This document shows positions 26,446 through 34,919 of a stretch of DNA of 64,000 nucleotides, piece by piece. Both the position numbers and the translations under genes were made by a program. The notes beneath the pieces were generated by a model. The model saw only the letters and a list, made by a program, of their open reading frames with translations. It searched no databases and had not been told where the DNA came from. Source of the DNA: Sphingomonas beigongshangi (lineage in GTDB: Bacteria; Pseudomonadota; Alphaproteobacteria; Sphingomonadales; Sphingomonadaceae); NCBI RefSeq assembly GCF_016820445.1, contig NZ_JADHDT010000001.1, positions 496,001 to 560,000 of the forward strand, in the 5' to 3' direction. Positions within the stretch are counted from its first letter, which is position 1; the number at the start of each line of letters is the position of its first letter.

Positions 26446-27491
26446 CCGCGCCCCTCGTTTCCTTCGTCATCCCCAGCTACAACGGCGAGCATTTCCTGGG
26501 GGAGACGTTGCGCTCGATCGAGGCGCAGACGCTGACCGACTGGGAGGCGATCGTCGTCGACGACGGGTCGTCCGACAATACGCGCGCCATGGTGCGCGGC
26601 TGGCCGGATCCGCGCGTCCGGCTGGTCGAACGCGCGCAGAACGGCGGTCCGGTGGTGGCGCGCAACGCCGGCGTCGCGGAGGCACGCGGCCGCTATATCG
26701 CGGGGCTCGACCAGGACGATCTGTGCCGGCCGGAGCGGCTGATGCGCCAGGTCGCCTATCTCGAGCGCCATCGCGACGTCGTGCTGCTCGGTACCCAGGC
26801 CGAACAGCTGCGCGACGGCAAGGTGTCGCCGCTGCCCTATCCGGCGCACAGCACGCCCGACCTGATCGGCTGGCTCACCTGGATCGAGAATCCGCTGGTC
26901 TGGTCCTCGGTGATGATCCGCGCCGACATCGCGCGAAAACTCGATCCTTTCACGCGTCCCGAGCTCGTCTACGCCGAAGATTTCGACCTATATCACCGCC
27001 TCTCCCCCCACGGCCGCCTCGCGCGACTCGACGAACCGCTGCTGCTGTACCGCCAGCATGCCGGAGGCGTTTCGAAGCGGTTCGTCGACACGATGCGGAA
27101 GAGCGCGACGCGCGCGATGGCGGAGGCGCATGACGATATCCTGGGAGAGGATGCGCACATCCTTGCCGCATTGCTCGTGCTGCATAACATGGGCGGCGCG
27201 CCCGTCGCCGACGTGGCGACGCTGCGGACGCTGGGCAAGGGCATTTCCCGACTGCAGGGGGCGTTTATCGCGCGACACCAGCCGGACCGCGAAAGCCGAA
27301 AGCTCATCCGCTGGGAAACGGCGCGGCGCTGGGCGCGGATCGGGCGCACTGCGCTCCGCTCGGGCGCGGTCGGTCTCGGAGACGTGATCGCCGCGAGGCC
27401 GCCGCACCTCGGCCTTGGCTATGCAGGGATCGAGAACCTGCTCGTTTCCGGCGCGGTCGGTGCGGCGCGGCGCCTACGTCGCGTCGGCTGA
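26442..27491 (+). CDS. Glycosyltransferase family 2
   Basis: 349 residues. The GT-A core starts VSFVIPSYNGEHFLGETLRS, with nucleotide-binding VVDDGSSDNT and the metal-binding motif LDQDD (Asp90, Asp92, Asp93). The catalytic-base region is PELVYAEDFDLYHRL. A C-terminal ~100 residues are helical and basic, with no clear membrane helix. The ATG overlaps the stop of the fused aminotransferase/oxidoreductase, so both should act in one pathway, for example transfer of an amino sugar to a surface glycan. Donor and acceptor unknown. Confidence 0.9.
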   Translation: MTAPLVSFVIPSYNGEHFLGETLRSIEAQTLTDWEAIVVDDGSSDNTRAMVRGWPDPRVRLVERAQNGGPVVARNAGVAEARGRYIAGLDQDDLCRPERLMRQVAYLERHRDVVLLGTQAEQLRDGKVSPLPYPAHSTPDLIGWLTWIENPLVWSSVMIRADIARKLDPFTRPELVYAEDFDLYHRLSPHGRLARLDEPLLLYRQHAGGVSKRFVDTMRKSATRAMAEAHDDILGEDAHILAALLVLHNMGGAPVADVATLRTLGKGISRLQGAFIARHQPDRESRKLIRWETARRWARIGRTALRSGAVGLGDVIAARPPHLGLGYAGIENLLVSGAVGAARRLRRVG

Positions 27492-27498
27492 CCCGTCG

Positions 27499-28212
27499 TT
27501 AGATCTTGTCCGAGTAGATCATTCGCCCCGGCCCGAGCGCTGCGAACACGCGCGACAGATCGTCCTCGCCGACCGCAAAGCAACCCTGGCTGCGCCCGAG
27601 CATGCCGTGGCTGCGGATCATGTCCGGATTGGCATACCAGGCGGAGTGAACGACGATGGCGCGCGCCAACGCATTGTTGTTCGTCGCATCGAGGCCGATC
27701 AGCCGCTGCGAACGCCCATGCTTGCCGACATAATAATCGGCGGTCAGGAAGGCACCCTCGCTGCTCGCATTGGAACCCGGATCGTTCGAGAAACGCTTGA
27801 GGAACCCGGTGTGCGAAGGGTCCGAACCGCTGCCATGCGCGACGAGGAACGACTGGCTGCGCCCACCGACGAGATCAACGATGTGGAAGCGCGGCTGCGA
27901 CGAAGGCGCCGCCATGTCGGCGATCGCCATACGGTCGCGGTTGGCGAGCTGCCGGCCATGACGGTCGAGCGCGGCCATTGCCCGGCGCAATAGTTCGGGG
28001 CGAACCACGCGGGGTGACGTTATCGGCTGAGCCGCGACGCGCGGCGCGGCCGCCGGCAAAGGCGGTGTCGCTACGGCGCGAAGGTCCTGCTGCGTCAGGC
28101 GACGGGTCGCAGCGGAAACCGCACCCGGCACAGCGAGCGTAGCGCCCAGCACCAGTCCATTTTTCAGAAGGGCGCGCCGGCTGCGCAGCGCGTCGTCATG
28201 CTCATCAATCAT
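27499..28212 (-). CDS. Murein L,D-transpeptidase-like protein (YkuD_2 type)
   Basis: 237 residues. The N-terminus carries a Tat-like signal (SRRALLKNGLVLGATLAVPG). The C-terminal catalytic domain ends with HSAWYANPDMIRSHG and RSQGCFAV, where the Cys of SQGCF is the expected nucleophile and the upstream His completes the site. This layout matches the murein L,D-transpeptidase catalytic family PF13645 rather than classic YkuD. Likely role: periplasmic peptidoglycan remodelling. The gene converges on the GT2 gene and diverges from a classic YkuD protein about 200 bp away. The ATG giving MIDEHDDAL was chosen. Confidence 0.85.
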   Translation of the reverse strand: MIDEHDDALRSRRALLKNGLVLGATLAVPGAVSAATRRLTQQDLRAVATPPLPAAAPRVAAQPITSPRVVRPELLRRAMAALDRHGRQLANRDRMAIADMAAPSSQPRFHIVDLVGGRSQSFLVAHGSGSDPSHTGFLKRFSNDPGSNASSEGAFLTADYYVGKHGRSQRLIGLDATNNNALARAIVVHSAWYANPDMIRSHGMLGRSQGCFAVGEDDLSRVFAALGPGRMIYSDKI

Positions 28213-28417
28213 CGAAAAAATAAGCCCCGGTCTCAATCCCCGCGTGGACCCCATATAGCGTTTTTGGACTTAATTTTCTGCTGCACATTGAGCGGCTTGG
28301 CGCTTCGGTTGCACGACTCGACGCGGTCGATAACCGGTTGATCGAAGACTTGACATGGCACGAAAGTGCAAAACGTGCGTTCAAAATACGGAGGGGGTGA
28401 GACGAAAGGGACCTGTT

Positions 28418-29011
28418 ATGAAGAACATGCTTGCAGTTGCGGGCGCCGTTTTTCTTGCCTTCGCTCCCGCTCAAGCCGTTGCCGCGAATGACGGCGGAGT
28501 TGCCGCCGAAGCCGCGTCCCTATCACCCAATCGCTATGTCTGGTCCGACTCGGCGTCGACCGAACCCGTCACGATCGTCGTATCGATTCCCGACCAGAAG
28601 GCCTATGTCTATCGGGGCGGTACCCTGATCGCAGCCTCGACCGTGTCGACCGGCAAAGACGGTAAGGAAACCCCGGTCGGAGAGTTCACGATCCTGCAGA
28701 AGTCGGAGAAGCACAAATCTAGTCTCTACGACGCCGCGCCGATGCCGTTCATGCAGCGGCTGACGTGGGATGGCGTAGCCATCCATGCCGGCAACAACCC
28801 CGGCTTCCCCGCATCGCATGGCTGCATTAGGGTGCCGATGGACTTCGCCAAGCGACTTTTTGCGGCGACGAGCGTCGGGACGCGCGTATCGGTGACCGAT
28901 ATGAGCCTAGACGACGGCCTGCTTCCGCCGCCATCGTATGATGCCGATGCGACGACGACCGAAACGGCCGACGCAAACACCAGCCAGATCGCGGAGCTGG
29001 AGCGGCGTTAG
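28418..29011 (+). CDS. L,D-transpeptidase (YkuD family)
   Basis: 197 residues. A signal peptide (MKNMLAVAGAVFLAFAPAQAVA) is followed by a YkuD domain: VSIPDQKAYVYRGGTLI, the HAGNNPGFPASHGCIRVP active site with His134 and Cys136, and a 40-residue acidic Thr/Asp-rich tail. These enzymes form 3-3 crosslinks in peptidoglycan or attach proteins to it. The start was chosen after a GAAAGGG ribosome site; a further 21 open codons lie upstream. Divergent from the YkuD_2-type gene; the shared 205-bp gap probably holds both promoters. Confidence 0.92.
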   Translation: MKNMLAVAGAVFLAFAPAQAVAANDGGVAAEAASLSPNRYVWSDSASTEPVTIVVSIPDQKAYVYRGGTLIAASTVSTGKDGKETPVGEFTILQKSEKHKSSLYDAAPMPFMQRLTWDGVAIHAGNNPGFPASHGCIRVPMDFAKRLFAATSVGTRVSVTDMSLDDGLLPPPSYDADATTTETADANTSQIAELERR

Positions 29012-29086
29012 CGTCTGATGCGCTTGCGCTAACGCTATGCGGGCCCTCACCCCCGATACGGACCCGACTTTGCGTATCGGGGCGCT

Positions 29087-29506
29087 TCAACCGATCTGGT
29101 GGAGCTTCGCGGACACGAGGTGCCAGCTGCGCTGCGACGCCGTCGCGCCCGGCACGTCGTTGACACGGCGCAGCGTGTAGGTGCCGACAAAGCGCTGGCC
29201 CGCGCCGTTCTTCAGCGTGGCGTAAACCCGGACCGGGACGGTGATGTACGACGAACCCGCCGCGCCCTCACGACCCTGCGGCACGCCGGCAACCACGCGG
29301 GTGCGGGCGGTGCGGGCGAACCCCCGGACGAAATCGGCATAGCGCTGGCCGCTCGCCTGCCCGCCACGATCCCATAAAGCGTAAGCCGTGCGATAGGCGC
29401 CACGATCGAGCGCGGCATAATAGCGCGCCACGACGTCGCGGGCCTGCGCCGGGGTGCGGTCGATCGCCGCGCCGGCGGCAAGCGAAAGTGCGAACAACAA
29501 GACCAT
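29087..29506 (-). CDS. Small secreted protein, NTF2-like, unknown
   Basis: 139 residues. A signal-like hydrophobic start (MVLLFALSLAAGAA) is preceded by a GAGGTGAG ribosome site. The mature part (ARDVVARYYAALDRGAYRTAYALW) resembles NTF2-like/SnoaL-type periplasmic proteins in length and pattern, though I cannot name the family. It ends with a HLVSAKLHQ strand. The frame remains open upstream through the permease gene in another phase, which is rejected. Converges with the L,D-transpeptidase gene. Confidence 0.7.
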   Translation of the reverse strand: MVLLFALSLAAGAAIDRTPAQARDVVARYYAALDRGAYRTAYALWDRGGQASGQRYADFVRGFARTARTRVVAGVPQGREGAAGSSYITVPVRVYATLKNGAGQRFVGTYTLRRVNDVPGATASQRSWHLVSAKLHQIG

Positions 29507-29544
29507 AAGCTCACCTCTAGGCCGATCCAGCTGAACCCAACGTG

Positions 29545-30945
29545 TCAGGCGGCGACGAGGCTCCGCCGCCGCCCATAGGCGAGATACAGCACGAGCCCGA
29601 TGACGTTCCAGACGACGAACCGCACGAGCGTCGCCGACGGCAGGCTGGTGAGCAGGTACAGGCAACCCAGGATTGCCAGCGTGCCGACGAGATAGGGCGC
29701 CGGACACCGGAACAGTCGCGGCTGGTCCGGCGCGGTCCGACGCAGCACCATCAGGCAGGCGCCGACCGCTATGAAGGCGAGGAGCGTCCCGGCATTGGCG
29801 AGCTCCGCGATCTCGTCGAGGCGGAACAGTCCCGCGACGATCGCGATCGACACCCCGGTCAGGATCGTGATTCGCGTCGGCGCGCCGGTGCGGGGCGATA
29901 CGACAGCCAGCGTTCGCGGCAACAGGCCGTCGCGCGCCATGACGAAGAAGATCCGGCTCTGCCCGTACATCATCACGAGAATGACGGACGGCAACGCAAC
30001 GATCGCGGCAAGGGCGATCAGATGTCCGGCAAGCGGCTGTCCGAGGCTGCGCAGCACCAGCGCGAGCGGCTCGGGCGAATTGGCCAGTTGCCGGAAGGGC
30101 AGCGCCCCGACAGCGGCGATCGCGACCGCCATGTAGATGATGGTGCACACCAGCATCGACCCGACGATGCCGATCGTCAGGTCGCGTCCCGGCCGCTTTG
30201 CCTCTTCCGCCGACGTGGCGACCGCATCGAAGCCGTAGAAGGCGAAGAACACGATCGCGGCGGCGGCCATGACTCCCCGCTTCTCGCCGCCGCTTTCCAC
30301 CGATGCGAAACCATAGGGCATGAACGGATGGAGGTTGTCGCCGTTGAAGGCCGGCAGCGCGAAGACGATGAACACCCCCAGAGCCACCAGCTTGACGATG
30401 ACCAGAACGATGTTGAGCGTTGCGCTCTCCCGCGTACCCCCGACCAACATGCCCATCACGGCGAGCGCGACGAGCACGGCCGGCAGGTTCAGGATGCCAC
30501 CGCCGTGCGGGCCGTTCAGCAACGCGTGCGGCAGGTGGACACCCGCCGATTGAATCCAGCCGACGAGATAGCCCGACCAGCCGACAGCGACGGTCGAGCA
30601 GGCAAGCGAATATTCCAGAATGAGGCTCCACCCGACGATCCAGGCGATGCCTTCGCCGAGCGCGGCATAACTGAAGGTGTAGGCGCTGCCCGCCGCGGGG
30701 ATCATCGTTGCGAGTTCGGCATAGGCGAGGGCGGCACAGGCACAGACCGCGCCCGCGATGGCGAAGGCGAGGATCACCGCAGGACCCGCCCGCTCCGCCC
30801 CGACGCCGGTCAGCGTATAGATGCCGGTGCCGACGATCGCGCCGACGCCGAGCGCGATGAGGTGTGGCCAGGACAGCGTCTTGGCGAGCGCCCTGCCCGC
30901 TTCATGCTGCGTGACGGCGGATAGGCTCTTCTTCGGTCCGAACAT
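29545..30945 (-). CDS. APC-superfamily amino acid permease
   Basis: 466 residues with about 12 membrane helices. The first carries the family signature IALGVGAIVGTGIYTLTGVG, with the glycine-rich substrate motif of cationic/neutral amino-acid transporters, followed by AGPAVILAFAIAGAVCACAALAYAE. Inner membrane, probably proton-coupled import. It lies downstream of the hydroxyproline epimerase and DHDPS-family genes on the same strand, separated by ~170 bp with a REP-like hairpin. Uptake of proline, hydroxyproline or another amino acid is therefore a reasonable guess, not a demonstrated function. Confidence 0.9.
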   Translation of the reverse strand: MFGPKKSLSAVTQHEAGRALAKTLSWPHLIALGVGAIVGTGIYTLTGVGAERAGPAVILAFAIAGAVCACAALAYAELATMIPAAGSAYTFSYAALGEGIAWIVGWSLILEYSLACSTVAVGWSGYLVGWIQSAGVHLPHALLNGPHGGGILNLPAVLVALAVMGMLVGGTRESATLNIVLVIVKLVALGVFIVFALPAFNGDNLHPFMPYGFASVESGGEKRGVMAAAAIVFFAFYGFDAVATSAEEAKRPGRDLTIGIVGSMLVCTIIYMAVAIAAVGALPFRQLANSPEPLALVLRSLGQPLAGHLIALAAIVALPSVILVMMYGQSRIFFVMARDGLLPRTLAVVSPRTGAPTRITILTGVSIAIVAGLFRLDEIAELANAGTLLAFIAVGACLMVLRRTAPDQPRLFRCPAPYLVGTLAILGCLYLLTSLPSATLVRFVVWNVIGLVLYLAYGRRRSLVAA

Positions 30946-30969
30946 GCGCGCTCCCCCCTCTTGTCATCA

Positions 30970-31113
30970 ATCCTACCCCGCTTCGCAGGGGAGGGTGACC
31001 GTCGCCGGAGGCGATGGTGGAGGGGCAGCCCCGACCGCGCACGCGGCTTGGCTGCCCCTCCACCACCCGGCTGCGCCGGGCGGCCCCCCTCGCCGCAAAG
31101 CGGGGAGGAATCA
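30970..31113. repeat. Compound GC-rich inverted repeat
   Basis: A central perfect 15-bp pair, GGTGGAGGGGCAGCC (31016-31030) and GGCTGCCCCTCCACC (31050-31064), sits inside looser outer arms (CCCCGCTTCGC / GCAAAGCGGGG). REP-like, between the epimerase and permease genes; may terminate or stabilise the epimerase transcript. Confidence 0.7.
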
Positions 31114-31117
31114 CGGG

Positions 31118-32116
31118 TCACTTCACCTGAAAGCCCTCCCAGAAGGGATCCGCGCGGTCGATCCAGATCGTATTGAACCCCGTCGCGATCGCCGATCCCT
31201 CGATCGAAGGCACGATGGCTGGCGTGCCGCCCAACGTCGTCGTCGCCTCGACCCGCCCGACGAACCGGCTGCCGATGTAGCTTTCGTGGACGAAGCGGTC
31301 GCCGACCTTCAGCGCGCCGCGGTCGGCAAGATGCGCCAGACGCGCCGACGTGCCGGTGCCGCAGGGGCTGCGATCGATCGCCTTGTCGCCATAGAAAACG
31401 GCGTTGCGGCCGTCCGCATCATGCGATCGCGGCGTGTCCGCCCACAGGACATGGCTGACGCCACGGATCGTGGGATCGAGCGGATGCACCGGCTCGACCT
31501 TGGCGCGCACCGCCTCGCGGATCCGCCCCGACACATCGATCAGGCGTGCGGCGCCCATCGCGTCGAGGCCGGTATATCGACCCTGCGGCTCGACGATCGC
31601 ATAATAATTGCCGCCATAGGCGACGTCGACGAGCAGCGGGCCGATGCCCTCGACGTCGACGGCGACGCCCTTCGCCGCGACATAGGCGGGGACGTTGGTG
31701 ATGCGGACCGCGGTCACCTTGCCGCCCGCCGCCTCATAGGCGATGTCGATAACGCCCGCCGGCACCTCTACCTTGAGCCGTCCCGGCGTCGCCGGCTGGA
31801 TGAGGCCGTGCTCCAATCCGAAGGTCACCATGCCGATCGTGCCGTGCCCGCACATCGGGAGGCAGCCGCTGGTCTCGATGAACAGGATGCCGATATCGGC
31901 ATCCGCCATGGTCGGCGGATAGAGGAAGCCGCCCGACATCATGTCATGGCCGCGCGGCTCGAAGCAAAGCCCCGTCCGGATCCAGTCGAAGCGGGACAGG
32001 AAATCCTGCCGCCGTTCCGACATCGATCCGCCCTTCAGCAGCGGCGCGCCGCCCGCGACGAGGCGGACGGGATTACCCGCGGTATGGCCGTCGATGCAGA
32101 AGAAGGTGTGGCGCAT
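31118..32116 (-). CDS. Hydroxyproline 2-epimerase (proline racemase family)
   Basis: 332 residues. Family signature FFCIDGHTAGNPVRLV at the start. Both catalytic cysteines are present: Cys89 in LPMCGHGT and Cys252 in DRSPCGTGTSARL. The pair indicates an epimerase or racemase, not the Thr-containing trans-3-hydroxyproline dehydratase. In known pathways (LhpA/HypRE) it converts trans-4-hydroxy-L-proline to cis-4-hydroxy-D-proline. The start overlaps the DHDPS-family stop (ATGA), and both belong to hydroxyproline operons elsewhere. Cytoplasmic. Substrate choice between proline and hydroxyproline rests on context. Confidence 0.9.
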   Translation of the reverse strand: MRHTFFCIDGHTAGNPVRLVAGGAPLLKGGSMSERRQDFLSRFDWIRTGLCFEPRGHDMMSGGFLYPPTMADADIGILFIETSGCLPMCGHGTIGMVTFGLEHGLIQPATPGRLKVEVPAGVIDIAYEAAGGKVTAVRITNVPAYVAAKGVAVDVEGIGPLLVDVAYGGNYYAIVEPQGRYTGLDAMGAARLIDVSGRIREAVRAKVEPVHPLDPTIRGVSHVLWADTPRSHDADGRNAVFYGDKAIDRSPCGTGTSARLAHLADRGALKVGDRFVHESYIGSRFVGRVEATTTLGGTPAIVPSIEGSAIATGFNTIWIDRADPFWEGFQVK

Positions 32117-33039
32117 CAGGCCGCAATGCGCTCGGCCGCCGAGTCGAGCGTCGGCCGCGTCGCCGCCGCCTTCTCGACCATCGCGATCACCTCGGCCCGC
32201 CGCGCGCCTTCCAGCACGTAGCGCGGCGGCAGCACGCGTTCAGAGCCGCGGCCCATCACCTGCTCGGCGAGCTTGATCGACTGGACGAGGTCGTGCTCCG
32301 CGTCGAGATGGAGCAGCGGCATGAACCAGCGATAGATTTCCATCGCCTTGCCATGATCGCCGCGTTCGAACGCACGGACGAGTTCGACCGATTCCTTCGG
32401 AAAGGCGTTGGTGAGGCCCGACACCCAACCCTGCGCCCCCAGGTACAGGCCCTCGAGCGCGACGTCGTCCAAACCCGCGAACAGGACATAACGATCGCCG
32501 AAGTCATTGCGGAAGTCGGTGAAACGGCGCGTGTCCGGCGCACTCTCCTTCACCGCGACGATATTCCGGACGTCGACCAGCGCCGCGAGGACCTCGCGAT
32601 CGATCACGGTCCGATAGGCCGGCGGATTGTTGTAGAGCATGATCGGCAGGCCGGTTTGCTCGGCCACACCCTTGAAATGGTTCACTAGTTCATGGGGCTT
32701 CGGCACATAGACCATCGGCGGCAGCAGCATCAGGCCGTCGGCCCCGGCCTTTTCGGCCGCCTGCGCATAGCGGACGGCGCGTCTGGTGTCATATTCGGAC
32801 ACGCCCGTGATGACCGGCACCCGGCCTGCGACCACCTCGACGATCGCGGACAGCACGGTGACCTTCTCGTCGTAATCGAGCGAATTGTTCTCACCCACCG
32901 TACCGAGCGCGATAACACCGGTGACGCCGTCGCGGACCAGATCGTCGACGACGCGCTGCGTGTCGGCAAGATCGATAGTCATGTCCGCGCGAACCTGCGT
33001 CGTCACCGCGGGGAAAACCCCCTTCCAAGCCACTGTCAT
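32116..33039 (-). CDS. DHDPS-family lyase, likely pyrroline-4-hydroxy-2-carboxylate deaminase
   Basis: 307 residues, TIM-barrel of the dihydrodipicolinate synthase/N-acetylneuraminate lyase superfamily. Schiff-base Lys164 (IVAVKESAPD) and Tyr136 (IMLYNNPPAY) are in place, with GTVGE as the carboxylate-binding GTxGE loop. Paired with a hydroxyproline epimerase, the best role is deamination of delta1-pyrroline-4-hydroxy-2-carboxylate to alpha-ketoglutarate semialdehyde. L-2-keto-3-deoxyarabonate dehydratase is in the same family and gives the same product, so arabinose use is an alternative. The ATG giving MTVAWKGVFPAVTT is chosen; a GTATAC motif lies just upstream of it. Confidence 0.82.
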   Translation of the reverse strand: MTVAWKGVFPAVTTQVRADMTIDLADTQRVVDDLVRDGVTGVIALGTVGENNSLDYDEKVTVLSAIVEVVAGRVPVITGVSEYDTRRAVRYAQAAEKAGADGLMLLPPMVYVPKPHELVNHFKGVAEQTGLPIMLYNNPPAYRTVIDREVLAALVDVRNIVAVKESAPDTRRFTDFRNDFGDRYVLFAGLDDVALEGLYLGAQGWVSGLTNAFPKESVELVRAFERGDHGKAMEIYRWFMPLLHLDAEHDLVQSIKLAEQVMGRGSERVLPPRYVLEGARRAEVIAMVEKAAATRPTLDSAAERIAA

Positions 33040-33066
33040 ACCCAACCTTTCGGAAACATTTGAGAA

Positions 33067-33077
33067 TCGTATACCGT
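33067..33077. promoter_or_regulatory. Candidate operator copy 1 (TCGTATACCGT)
   Basis: Lies 28-38 bp upstream of the DHDPS-family start codon. It shares 9-10 of 11 bases with copies in front of the GH127 gene and the TonB receptor. The GT-AT-AC core resembles GntR-type half-sites. Confidence 0.5.
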
Positions 33078-33185
33078 CTTCGATGACAGGGTTCAAGGGT
33101 CTGGGCATGTTTTAAAACGTTGCGCCGACACTTGCCCGTATGCAGCCGGCGGCAGCCGACACTTTGGCGCCGATTGGTGAAATGC

Positions 33186-34919
33186 CTACTTCTCTTCCTC
33201 CGGGTACGGCCCCCGGCCGCCGTCGCGGATGAGCCGATCGGTCCGCGCATCGATCACGGACACGGGAACCGAACCGAGCGCCAGGATCGCATCGTGAAAG
33301 GCGCGCAGGTCGAACTTCGGCCCAAGCGCCGCCTGCGCCCGCGCACGATCCCGCTGGATCGCGAGTTCACCGGTGTAATAGCTCAACGCCTGTCCCGGCC
33401 ACGCGATATATCGATCCACCTCGGTCTCGATCTCGTGGTCGGCAAGCGCCGTATTGTCGTGAAGGTATCGCTGCGCCTGCTCGCGCGTCCAGCCCTTCGC
33501 ATGGATACCGGTATCGACGACCAGCCGGGCCGCACGCCATGCCTGATAGCTCAGCATGCCGAACAGATCGTAGGGCGTGTCGTACATCCCCATCTCCTCG
33601 CCCAGCGCCTCGCAATAGAGCGCCCAGCCCTCGCCATAGACCGACAGATAGCCGTCGCGACGGAATGCCGGCAGGTCGGTGTTCTCCGCGGCGAGCGGCA
33701 TCTGGAAGGCATGGCCCGGCGCGCTCTCGTGCAGCGTCAGCGCGGCCAGCGAATAGAGCGGGCGGGCCGGCAGATTGTAGGTATTGACGAGATAGACCCC
33801 CGGCCCGCCGCGGCCGCTGGTGTAGAAGGGCGCGAGATCCGCCGGCACCGGCCGGATCGCGAAGCGCGCGCGCGGCAGATGCCCGAAATACTGGCTCGCC
33901 TTGCCGTCGAACGTCTTGGCGATCCATGCCGCGCGGTCGAGCAGATCCTGCGGCGTCTTGGCATAGAAACGCGGATCGGTGCGGAGAAAGGCGAGGAACG
34001 CGGGAAGATCGCCCTTGAAGCCGACGCGGTTCATGACGTCCTGCATCCGTCCGCGCAGCTTGGCGACTTCGGCAAGGCCGATCCGGTGGATCGCGTCCGG
34101 TGTCTGCCCCTGCGTCGTGTATTCCGCGACCTTGGACTGATAATAGGCCTTGCCGTCCGGGAGATCGTAGGCGGCGATGGTGCGCCGCGCGCCCGGGATG
34201 TATTCCGCGCGCAGGAAGGCGAGCAGGCGCGCATGCGCCGGCACCACCGCCTCGCGGATCGCCGCCGCAGCTTGCGCGCGCAGCGCGCTTTGGGTGGCGG
34301 CAGGGATCGTCGCGGGCATCCTGACGAAAGGCGCATAGAACAGCGAGTCTTCGGCGGTGCGTGCCTCGGCCACTTGGGCGACGCCGATATCGCGCCCCTT
34401 CAGCGTCACCTGCGGCGCGGTGAACCCACGGGCGAGGCCCGCCCGCATGTTGACGATCTGCTGATCGAAATAGCGGGGTATCTCCCGCAGCATCGCGACG
34501 TAATCGCGATAGTCCTGCTCGCGCACGAAATCGCCGCGCGATGCGTCGGCAACGTCGCCCCAGAAGCTGGTGTCCGCATTGAGCGGCTTTTCATAGTCGC
34601 GGAAACGCTGCTCGGCGAGCAGGGCATCGATCTGCCCCTTGTAGACCAGATAGTCGGCACGTCCCGCGTCGGACAGGGTCGCCGGCCTGATGGCGGCCAG
34701 CGCGGCGGCGGTGCGCGTCCAGCGCGCCAGCTTTTGCGCCTGCGCGGCCGGCCCGACGTCGGGCAGGCGCCGCGCATTGCCGCCCGGATTGGCGTCGCCC
34801 GCCGCCAGCATATGCTTACGCCAGGCATATTCGTCGGTGTAGAGCGCCTTCAAACGTGCGTCCGCGGCCGATGCCCCGGCGGGCGTCGCAAGCATCAAAG
34901 CGGCAAGCAACAGGCTCAT
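33186..34919 (-). CDS. Secreted DUF885-family metallopeptidase
   Basis: 577 residues. Signal peptide MSLLLAALMLATPAGASA, so periplasmic or exported. The DUF885 zinc motif HESAPGHAFQ fits the family HExxPGH pattern and is followed ~35 residues later by YGEGWALYCE, giving the third ligand. DUF885 proteins are thermolysin-like peptidases thought to act on short peptides. The gene is coupled by ATGA overlap to the Ldh2-family reductase and, through it, to GH127. Within this operon it most likely trims hydroxyproline-containing peptides, an inference from context only. Confidence 0.85.
   Translation of the reverse strand: MSLLLAALMLATPAGASAADARLKALYTDEYAWRKHMLAAGDANPGGNARRLPDVGPAAQAQKLARWTRTAAALAAIRPATLSDAGRADYLVYKGQIDALLAEQRFRDYEKPLNADTSFWGDVADASRGDFVREQDYRDYVAMLREIPRYFDQQIVNMRAGLARGFTAPQVTLKGRDIGVAQVAEARTAEDSLFYAPFVRMPATIPAATQSALRAQAAAAIREAVVPAHARLLAFLRAEYIPGARRTIAAYDLPDGKAYYQSKVAEYTTQGQTPDAIHRIGLAEVAKLRGRMQDVMNRVGFKGDLPAFLAFLRTDPRFYAKTPQDLLDRAAWIAKTFDGKASQYFGHLPRARFAIRPVPADLAPFYTSGRGGPGVYLVNTYNLPARPLYSLAALTLHESAPGHAFQMPLAAENTDLPAFRRDGYLSVYGEGWALYCEALGEEMGMYDTPYDLFGMLSYQAWRAARLVVDTGIHAKGWTREQAQRYLHDNTALADHEIETEVDRYIAWPGQALSYYTGELAIQRDRARAQAALGPKFDLRAFHDAILALGSVPVSVIDARTDRLIRDGGRGPYPEEEK

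Noticed and set aside
30960..31115. Possible CRISPR-like or tRNA structure
   Set aside because: The repeats are one palindrome, not regularly spaced units, and no cloverleaf can be drawn.
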